Assembly (NCBI GenBank): GCA_027451425.1
Contig: DAIDJH010000020.1
Coordinates: 1-12,399, forward strand
Direction of reading: 5' to 3'
DNA: 12,399 nucleotides
Source of the DNA: Bdellovibrionales bacterium
GTDB lineage: Bacteria; Bdellovibrionota; Bdellovibrionia; Bdellovibrionales; UBA1609
This document shows positions 7,541-12,399 of the stretch, one piece after another (position 1 is the stretch's first letter; every line of letters begins with the position of its first letter). The notes beneath the pieces are model-generated. The model did no database searches. It saw only the letters and a list, made by a program, of their open reading frames with translations, and was not told the origin of the DNA. Both the position numbers and the translations under genes were made by a program.

Positions 7541-8212
7541 ATGGAAACGACACGTCTTACCGAAAGAATCAAAACGGTGGCGCAAGCGGTTGAAAAGTTT
7601 GTGGAGCATAATCTCATTGAAAAAGAACAGCGCGACGAAAATTTTCGCAAACTCGCATTGGCGTTTGAAACTTTCGTCCAGCGAGCACAGGAGCGAAGCG
7701 GCGATCAAGCTGATGGCAAGCAAAGCGACCAACGCGCCGAAATGTCCTTCGATAAGCGCAATGTCGAGCCTGGTGTTCGCGTGGCGGTGAAGGTGCACGA
7801 GCATTTCAAGGGGGATCTCCCGGAGTATCAATCTCCACTTGCCAGTGGATTTGACGTTCGCGCTCAATTGAGCCAGTCCGTTAGTTTAGAGCCAGGGCAG
7901 CGTGCACTTGTGCCGACCGGCCTCAGCTTTTCAATTCCAATGGGCTATGAAATTCAAGCCCGGCCACGCAGCGGTTGGGCGATTCGCGATGGAGTCACTC
8001 TTCTCAACACTCCTGGTACGATCGATGCCGATTATCGCGGTGAAGTGAAAATCATTTTAATCAATCTGGGTCAGTCGACCGTCACCATTCATGATCAAGA
8101 TCGAATCGCACAACTTGTTCTTTCACCCGTTTGTCGAGCTCATCTCGCGCGGGTTGAGAGCCTAGACGAAACGGAGCGCGGTGATGGCGGCTTCGGTAGC
8201 ACCGGCCGCTAG
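7541..8212 (+). CDS. dut: dUTPase with a helical N-terminal extension
   Basis: dUTPase hydrolyses dUTP to dUMP and pyrophosphate, keeping uracil out of DNA and supplying dTMP synthesis. The product has 223 residues, against roughly 150 for the usual trimeric enzyme. All five family motifs are present in the C-terminal part: ASGFDVRA at 101-108, RPRSGWA at 141-147, GTIDADYRGE at 159-168 with catalytic Asp162, RIAQLVL at 188-194 and RGDGGFGSTG at 213-222. Residues 1 to about 67 are an extra amphipathic, charged and probably helical region. I chose ATG 7541 because AAAGGAG at 7528-7534 lies 6 bases upstream. The in-frame ATG at 7742 would give a canonical 156-residue enzyme but has no visible Shine-Dalgarno sequence. 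An upstream in-frame start at 7472 is unlikely because it would overlap the M16 gene. It is probably the last gene of the operon. Confidence 0.93.
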   Translation: METTRLTERIKTVAQAVEKFVEHNLIEKEQRDENFRKLALAFETFVQRAQERSGDQADGKQSDQRAEMSFDKRNVEPGVRVAVKVHEHFKGDLPEYQSPLASGFDVRAQLSQSVSLEPGQRALVPTGLSFSIPMGYEIQARPRSGWAIRDGVTLLNTPGTIDADYRGEVKIILINLGQSTVTIHDQDRIAQLVLSPVCRAHLARVESLDETERGDGGFGSTGR

Positions 8213-8329
8213 CAGCTGTTGAAGACGGCTTGTCGGCGAGTGCACTACTGAATATATGTCCAACAAAAAATATTTTATTTTTAATAATTCGCGGGTGTAA
8301 CCCGAAAATAGATAAATGGGAGAAAGCCC
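8213..8329 (+). promoter_or_regulatory. Leader and candidate promoter of the TMEM175-like gene
   Basis: This 117-base gap separates the end of the housekeeping cluster from the channel gene. A candidate promoter is TTGTCG (8230-8235), a 17-base spacer, and TATATG (8253-8258). A very A/T-rich run follows at 8264-8289. Two short perfect inverted repeats come next: CGGGT/ACCCG (8292-8304, 3-base loop) and ATGGG/CCCAT (8316-8331, 6-base loop). The second spans the Shine-Dalgarno sequence GGGAG (8318-8322) and enters the start codon. No convincing intrinsic terminator for dut is seen. The promoter is a guess by consensus; the inverted repeats are seen directly. Confidence 0.35.
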
Positions 8330-8902
8330 ATGATGTCAAAGGGAAGGATCGAGGCATTTAGCGATGGGGTCATCGCGATTCTCATCACAATTTTAGTCCT
8401 GGATCTCAAGATTCCTCACGGTGAGGATCTTCGTTCACTCTATCCGTTGCTCCCCGTATTCCTGGCATATACGCTGAGCTTCATTTATCTCGGTATTTAT
8501 TGGAATAATCACCATCATATGTTTCAGCTTGCGGCACGGATCAGCGGCTGGGTCATGTGGTCCAACTTGCATCTCCTCTTCTGGCTCTCGCTGGTCCCGT
8601 TCACCACCGGCTGGATGGGAGAAAATCACTTCGAACCCTTACCAACGGCGCTCTACGGTGTAAATCTTCTGATGGCGGCGATTGCCTACTGGATTCTCCA
8701 GCAATCTATTATCCGAGCCGAGGGTTCTCATTCCAAACTTGCGGTCGCCATCGGCCAAGATTGGAAGGGAAAGCTATCGCCTTTCTTTTATATTGCGGGT
8801 ATCGCGCTGGCGTTCGTCGCTCCATGGGTGTCGCAGGCAATTTATGTTTTTGTCGCGGTCATTTGGTTCATACCGGATCGCAGAATAGAGAAAATTCTTT
8901 AG
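8330..8902 (+). CDS. TMEM175-type potassium channel (DUF1211 family)
   Basis: Bacterial TMEM175 proteins are small six-helix membrane proteins that assemble as tetramers and conduct potassium. They lack the classical TVGYG filter. The product has 190 residues. The family signature R-x3-FSD-x3-A is at 6-16 (RIEAFSDGVIA), directly followed by the hydrophobic first helix ILITILVLDLKIP. The family stretch WNNHHHMF is at 58-65. Hydrophobic segments lie around 13-27, 40-60, 73-92, 108-125, 151-166 and 169-182, giving six helices. No TVGYG motif is present, as expected. The start is the first of two tandem ATGs (8330 and 8333), with GGGAG at 8318-8322; the second is equally possible. The gene lies alone after dut, is convergent with the next gene (20-base gap), and has no obvious functional link to the translation cluster. 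Channel function is inferred from family membership. Confidence 0.88.
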   Translation: MMSKGRIEAFSDGVIAILITILVLDLKIPHGEDLRSLYPLLPVFLAYTLSFIYLGIYWNNHHHMFQLAARISGWVMWSNLHLLFWLSLVPFTTGWMGENHFEPLPTALYGVNLLMAAIAYWILQQSIIRAEGSHSKLAVAIGQDWKGKLSPFFYIAGIALAFVAPWVSQAIYVFVAVIWFIPDRRIEKIL

Positions 8903-8922
8903 ATCAGGTCGTATTATGCCAA

Positions 8923-9567
8923 CTAATGATTCAATTCTTGTTTGATTACTTCAAGTGATGCGGGAGTGGTCAGATTGCTTTTGTATTTTTCTTTTTCGCT
9001 GCGAAAATGCCAAGAAGAATAAATCCAAAATAAAAAATAGGCTAAATAAACGGCGGCGACTATTTTACCGAACCGCTTTCGATCGACGTTGAAATTTTCG
9101 CTCACGCCGACTACGAGAAGAAGTCCGCTCAGGAATAGTCCGACAAGTGTAATAAATGGGACCCAATGACTGATGATCGAAAGAGCCATCGCCGGTACGG
9201 CGGCAAGTAAAATCAAAGTGAAAATTCGTCGAGGATGTGGTTCGCGATCAAAGAAAAAAACCAGAGTGTAGTATACCATTCCGGTTACTAACGCGGCACT
9301 GATAACGGACATAACGGGGGTGACAATGAGGCCCGAGAAAAATTGCGTAATATGACCGCTCAAAAGTCCGCGCAAGGCCCCGCAAATCGCCGCCATGACG
9401 ATATAAAAAATGACGAGTGCTTGCCAATCCCAATCGGGAACATTTTTTATGGATTCGATTGGGTTGCGTGAAAACGCCGCCAAATAGCGAATGAGATGTC
9501 CGAGTTTTTCGAGCTGAGGTTCGGCCGCTAATTGTTCGTTGGATTCATCTGCTGTCATGTTGCACAT
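8923..9567 (-). CDS. Yip1-like multi-pass inner-membrane protein
   Basis: The product has 214 residues. A soluble, acidic N-terminus (residues 1-45, with an amphipathic LGHLIRYLAAFSRNPIESI stretch) is followed by about five hydrophobic helices (roughly 50-67, 76-105, 114-134, 138-156, 169-185) and a basic tail. The pattern of a short cytoplasmic part ending in a W-rich segment, followed by five helices, resembles the Yip1 domain family, whose bacterial members have no settled function. I do not recognise a specific gene. The start is uncertain: ATG 9567 (MCNMTADES) and ATG 9558 (MTADES) are both possible, and neither has a clear Shine-Dalgarno sequence. It follows the exported protein gene on the same strand after 47 bases, so the two may be co-transcribed. 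It ends in TAG and converges on the channel gene. Confidence 0.7.
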   Translation of the reverse strand: MCNMTADESNEQLAAEPQLEKLGHLIRYLAAFSRNPIESIKNVPDWDWQALVIFYIVMAAICGALRGLLSGHITQFFSGLIVTPVMSVISAALVTGMVYYTLVFFFDREPHPRRIFTLILLAAVPAMALSIISHWVPFITLVGLFLSGLLLVVGVSENFNVDRKRFGKIVAAVYLAYFLFWIYSSWHFRSEKEKYKSNLTTPASLEVIKQELNH

Positions 9568-9614
9568 CTTAAGAAGTTAGGTTCTAGTCGCAAATTATTA
9601 AACGCGCAATCCGT

Positions 9615-10304
9615 CTAAAAACTCCCAGCCAACATCAGCGTACCGTCGATTGAGCCGGCATCTGCCGTCGTGTGAATCATTGGCGCTTCGTAGGCGGCAT
9701 CTAGCCTGATGCCGAATCCAGATGTAATTCCGAAATTGAGGCCGCCATCAAAAATTGACGCGGGCGTCGTGTTCTCACCGGCAAACGTGCTCGGGACGTT
9801 GCCAGTCAGTGTGAGATAGCGTGCCGTCAAGCCGGCAGCGAAGATAGCTGAGAGCATGTGTTGGATGGGAATTTCATGTTGAACGAGCAGACCAAATTCT
9901 TGCATCTGAAGTTCCATCTGCTGCGAATTGAATGGATTGAAGGACGTGAGCGTGCCGACCGCCTGCCAATCCGGTGAAAATAAATCGATGCCCAGGTCGA
10001 CCTCGTATCCCTGAAGATCGGCGCTTGAAGGCAACCCGCGCGTTGAAACAAGATTTAAGTGCGACATCACAGCGCCAAACGCCGCATGGAACTGAATGTC
10101 ATCGAAGGGATCGCTCGATTGGGGAACTTGCGCAGTCGTAGATTCGCCGTCGAGATCATGAACAATGGAGTCATAGCCGGCGTACTGTTCGTCGGCAAAG
10201 CCGCGCGTTGAAAACAACGCGAGCCCGACGATCAGACAAACGGTTAGACCGACAAGCGGGGCTAGACTTTTTGCTCGGTGGACCACCGTCTTTTCAGCGT
10301 GCAC
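9615..10304 (-). CDS. Exported beta-barrel-like envelope protein, unknown function
   Basis: The product has 229 residues. A basic N-terminus (Lys5, Arg10, Lys12) and a hydrophobic core at 15-31 are followed by RGFA at 34-37, a likely signal peptidase I site (GFA, cleavage before Asp38). The mature part opens with an acidic stretch and then shows alternating polar and hydrophobic segments (QFHAAFGAVMSHLNLV, GYEVDLGIDLF, GLLVQHEIPI, LTARYLTLTG, GGLNFGITSGFGIRLDAAY). It ends in LMLAGSF with a C-terminal Phe. This is the pattern of a small outer-membrane beta-barrel. I do not recognise a named family. The start is GTG (10302-10304 on the reverse strand), chosen because a perfect AGGAGG (10312-10317) stands 7 bases upstream. 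It is divergent from the zinc-knuckle gene and is followed by the Yip1-like gene. Confidence 0.75.
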   Translation of the reverse strand: MHAEKTVVHRAKSLAPLVGLTVCLIVGLALFSTRGFADEQYAGYDSIVHDLDGESTTAQVPQSSDPFDDIQFHAAFGAVMSHLNLVSTRGLPSSADLQGYEVDLGIDLFSPDWQAVGTLTSFNPFNSQQMELQMQEFGLLVQHEIPIQHMLSAIFAAGLTARYLTLTGNVPSTFAGENTTPASIFDGGLNFGITSGFGIRLDAAYEAPMIHTTADAGSIDGTLMLAGSF

Positions 10305-10311
10305 GCGCGAG

Positions 10312-10317
10312 CCTCCT
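10312..10317 (-). promoter_or_regulatory. Perfect Shine-Dalgarno sequence AGGAGG deciding a GTG start
   Basis: On the reverse strand AGGAGG precedes the GTG at 10304 by 7 bases. It is the strongest ribosome binding site in the window and fixes the start of the exported protein. Confidence 0.8.
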
Positions 10318-10331
10318 GTCTTTCAGACACA

Positions 10332-10360
10332 AGTGTAACAAAAAAAGGGTGAAACGCAAA
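10332..10360 (-). promoter_or_regulatory. Candidate promoter for the exported protein gene
   Basis: On the reverse strand TTTGCG (10355-10360) and TACACT (10332-10337) are 17 bases apart, with TG one base before the -10 element (extended -10). This lies about 28 bases upstream of the GTG start. It is a consensus match only, and a weak one at -35. Confidence 0.35.
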
Positions 10361-10391
10361 AACTCGTCTTCTTTTTTGGACCAGGACATTT

Positions 10392-10397
10392 TAAAAT
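10392..10397 (+). promoter_or_regulatory. Candidate -10 element placing the RNA start at the ATG of the zinc-knuckle gene
   Basis: TAAAAT ends 6 bases before the ATG at 10404, so transcription would begin at or next to the start codon and give a leaderless mRNA. The absence of a Shine-Dalgarno sequence within 15 bases of this ATG fits. The -35 region is poor (TTCTTT at 10369-10374), so confidence is low. Confidence 0.3.
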
Positions 10398-10403
10398 TTG
10401 TGT

Positions 10404-10811
10404 ATGGAAGTGAGTGAAAAAGTTTATTGCGCATTTTGCCGGTTAGAGCGGCGGGTTTATCTTAAAAAAAATATCACCTGGACAAATGTCGTGCTGGCTT
10501 TTTTGGGCTCCACAATTTTGATGTTTGCCTTTTGGCAGCGGTGGGATCCTCGTGGAATTTTCATTTTTGTACTATTTTTGGCTTTTGCGGATATTTTTAT
10601 TCGATTTCGTTGGCGAATGGCGCTGAAGTGCCCCCACTGTGGATTTGATCCTCTTTTGTATAAGAAGGACCCTGATGAAACGGCAAAACGCGTGAAAGCG
10701 CGACTGGATGAAGTTCGCCAGTCAGAAAGCTTTCTTTTTCGATCGCAAAATCCGTTATCGCAACTCCCCGCCGTTCACGTAAGTGACAAGCCACTAGAAA
10801 AGATTCAATAA
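10404..10811 (+). CDS. Small membrane protein with two cysteine knuckles flanking a helical hairpin
   Basis: The product has 135 residues from ATG 10404. It has CAFC at 9-12, two hydrophobic helices at about 27-43 and 52-66 joined by a short charged turn (QRWDPRG), then CPHCG at 76-80 and a charged soluble tail to 135. The two CxxC knuckles sit just outside either end of the membrane hairpin, so they would face the same side, presumably the cytoplasm, and could share one zinc ion. I do not recognise the family. A TTG at 10398 would add two residues and is less likely. There is no good Shine-Dalgarno sequence. Its TAA lies 6 bases before the next gene, which suggests co-transcription with the SH3/barrel gene and mutL. 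Confidence 0.7.
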   Translation: MEVSEKVYCAFCRLERRVYLKKNITWTNVVLAFLGSTILMFAFWQRWDPRGIFIFVLFLAFADIFIRFRWRMALKCPHCGFDPLLYKKDPDETAKRVKARLDEVRQSESFLFRSQNPLSQLPAVHVSDKPLEKIQ

Positions 10812-10817
10812 TGAATC

Positions 10818-11774
10818 ATGCGATTTTATGCGACTTTGTTTTTTTTAGGGGTCATGCTTCTTCCGCTTTCGGCTTTAGCGCAAGGTGATTATGCTCCTTA
10901 CCAACAACCGCAGCAGATAAAACAAATTCTCACGCCAAAGAAGCCAATGCCCAAAAAGCCTGTGCAGAGGCGGCCACGCGATACGGGCCAAGACGCGGTG
11001 GTGAAGGTCGATGGCGCGGCAATTTACCTAGCACCCAATTTCGATTCTCCCGTGCTTGGTTACATGGATAGGGGGCGGCGCATTCGCGTGTCAAAAGCCA
11101 TGTACCAGGGAATAGGCGGGCTTGGCGATTTTTATCGCGTTCATGCGGGGCCAAAACGATTTGGTTATATCACTGACACGGATATTATCTTGAAGGATCA
11201 GCATCGAGAAGGTCATGGAAATTCCAATAGTGAGCCCGAAGATGAAGACGAAGATCATGACACTCGTGATATTTATTTAAGCCGTTACGTGGGGCTGGCC
11301 TTCTACAACTATAATTACGCAGAAAAAATCAGTGGTGGGGCCCGGTCTGCACCGACCGCGATGTATGGTATGAAGTTCGATGGGCCGACTCAACTAATGG
11401 GCGGTCTGCCTCTGGACTTCGATCTTTTGTTCACCACGGTTCCCCCCTCGTTTTATAATCAAATTGCGACAGGTGTGTCGGGATACATGTTCATGGGCGA
11501 TATGCTGGCGAATTTGCCTGTTACGCAAACTCGGAGATTTTTGCTTTCAGCCGGCTTTGGTTTGATGGCGCGGTTTTCAGATTGGTCTGTGCTCTTAAAA
11601 AATCGCCCGGATTTGGGCAAATTTGATTCTCAGGAGTTGGCCATGGGCGTTGTTGGGGAGATTTCCGGTACCGTACGGTTGACGAAGAAATTCGCCCTAC
11701 GTGCCGATGCTCGCTATATTTACGAAAAAGAACAATATGCCGGTATTGGCGCGGCACTTGAATACAGGTATTGA
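10818..11774 (+). CDS. Exported SH3-like plus beta-barrel envelope protein
   Basis: The product has 318 residues. A classic signal peptide covers 1-21 (hydrophobic core FLGVMLLPLSA, cleavage after ALA before Gln22). A Gln/Pro stretch and a basic Lys/Pro linker (39-54, KKP repeats) come next. Residues about 58-127 look like a bacterial SH3-like domain (VVKVDGAAIYLAPNFDSPVL, then DRGRRIRVSK and FYRVHAGPKRFGYITDTDI). An acidic run, EPEDEDEDHD, is at 139-148. From 152 to the end the sequence alternates in the manner of an outer-membrane beta-barrel and ends in the aromatic residues EYRY. SH3-like domains often bind peptidoglycan, so the protein may link the wall and the outer membrane; that role is inferred. 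It is the only visible gene ending in TGA. The ATG at 10818 has little Shine-Dalgarno signal and probably depends on the gene before it. Confidence 0.78.
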   Translation: MRFYATLFFLGVMLLPLSALAQGDYAPYQQPQQIKQILTPKKPMPKKPVQRRPRDTGQDAVVKVDGAAIYLAPNFDSPVLGYMDRGRRIRVSKAMYQGIGGLGDFYRVHAGPKRFGYITDTDIILKDQHREGHGNSNSEPEDEDEDHDTRDIYLSRYVGLAFYNYNYAEKISGGARSAPTAMYGMKFDGPTQLMGGLPLDFDLLFTTVPPSFYNQIATGVSGYMFMGDMLANLPVTQTRRFLLSAGFGLMARFSDWSVLLKNRPDLGKFDSQELAMGVVGEISGTVRLTKKFALRADARYIYEKEQYAGIGAALEYRY

Positions 11775-11793
11775 TTCCGGGTATTAAATATGA

Positions 11794-12399
11794 ATGCCAA
11801 TTCGTGTTCTTGAAAATCAGGTTATCGATCAAATCGCTGCCGGTGAAGTCGTTGAGCGGCCTGCGCATCTTGTAAAAGAAATTGTTGAGAACGCACTCGA
11901 TTCGGGCGCAAACGAGATCACTGTCGACTTTAAAGATGGCGGGCGCCACGTTCGGGTAGATGACAATGGGCAGGGCATCCCCGCCAGTGAGCTGGCCCTC
12001 GCGCTTGCCCGTCACGCCACAAGTAAAATTGAAAAAGTAAACGATATCTGGCGCATCCATTCTTACGGCTTTCGCGGAGAAGCCTTAGCCAGTATTGCGG
12101 CCGTGAGTCGGCTGACTCTTACTTCACGGACGGAAGGTGCAGACTCTGGCCATTTTATTGTTGCCGAGTACGGCAAAATCGGCAGCGTTCAGCCCGTCGG
12201 TGCGGCGGTTGGAACAAGTGTTGTCATCGAAGGATTGTTTGAAAACGTTCCGGCCCGGTTGAAATTTTTAAAATCTGACACAGGTGAAGCCGCCGCTATA
12301 AAAATGCAATTAAAAGCGCTTGCACTTGTCCGTCCGGATGTCGCTTTTCGTGTGCGCCACGATGGGGAGTTCGTGGCCTATTGGCCGACCGCCCCCACG
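11794..12399 (+). CDS. mutL: DNA mismatch repair protein MutL (5' part)
   Basis: MutL is the GHKL-type ATPase that links mismatch recognition by MutS to downstream strand removal. The frame is open from ATG 11794 to the window end, giving 202 residues of the N-terminal ATPase region. It matches the family closely: MPIRVLENQVIDQIAAGEVV at the N-terminus, motif I with catalytic Glu29 and Mg-binding Asn33 (KEIVENALDSGA), motif II DDNGQGI at 56-62, LALARHATSKI, motif III GFRGEAL at 92-98, and NVPARLKFLK at 151-160. No defects are seen in the visible part; the C-terminal half is outside the window. The start is 19 bases after the SH3/barrel gene with a weak Shine-Dalgarno sequence, so it probably shares a transcript with the two genes before it. 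This start gives the canonical MPI N-terminus. Confidence 0.96.
   Translation, partial: MPIRVLENQVIDQIAAGEVVERPAHLVKEIVENALDSGANEITVDFKDGGRHVRVDDNGQGIPASELALALARHATSKIEKVNDIWRIHSYGFRGEALASIAAVSRLTLTSRTEGADSGHFIVAEYGKIGSVQPVGAAVGTSVVIEGLFENVPARLKFLKSDTGEAAAIKMQLKALALVRPDVAFRVRHDGEFVAYWPTAPT

Noticed and set aside
8266..8282. A/T-only inverted repeat AAAAATA/TATTTTT with a 3-base loop after dut, as a terminator
   Set aside because: The stem has no G-C pair and would be too unstable. It fits better as an A/T-rich promoter or leader region.
11521..12060. A 179-codon open frame on the reverse strand across the SH3/barrel-mutL junction
   Set aside because: It covers the strongly conserved mutL ATPase sequence on the other strand and its product has no recognisable features.

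Overview
The window reads as a chromosomal segment of a Gram-negative bacterium, most likely a member of Bdellovibrionota or a close relative. This rests on the housekeeping order infB-rbfA-truB-rpsO-pnp-M16 peptidase-dut, on the style of the IF-2 linker (basic and Ala-rich, with VIRRK and [10 protein letters not shown] stretches), and on several outer-membrane-type proteins. Base composition looks close to balanced. No RNA gene, insertion sequence, CRISPR array or phage gene was seen. No stretch longer than 300 bases lacks a gene.

Region 1 (1-8212, all +) is a tight translation and RNA-metabolism cluster with gaps of 6 to 30 bases: initiation factor 2, ribosome-binding factor A, tRNA pseudouridine-55 synthase, ribosomal protein S15, polynucleotide phosphorylase, an M16 zinc peptidase and dUTPase. 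It is probably one operon that starts upstream of the window. Its oddest point is at the left edge. The IF-2 reading frame is interrupted by an in-frame TAG (195-197) followed at once by a GTG with its own Shine-Dalgarno sequence. That Shine-Dalgarno sequence lies in the 3' arm of a perfect 12-bp GC-rich hairpin (164-194), and the 5' arm can also pair with a second upstream sequence. The IF-2 N-terminal part and the IF-2 GTPase body therefore appear to be two separate, translationally coupled polypeptides. A mutation or sequencing error is the alternative.

Region 2 (8213-10304) is accessory. It holds a TMEM175-type potassium channel gene on + with its own leader (8213-8329), facing a two-gene - strand unit: an exported beta-barrel-like protein followed by a Yip1-like multi-pass membrane protein.

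Region 3 (10305-12399) starts at a divergent intergenic region. It runs on + through a zinc-knuckle membrane protein, an SH3-like/beta-barrel envelope protein, and the 5' end of mutL, which is cut by the window edge. The gaps are 6 and 19 bases, so these three may be one transcription unit.

TAG is the most frequent stop codon among the visible genes (8 of 13). This argues that the TAG inside infB is read as a true stop.
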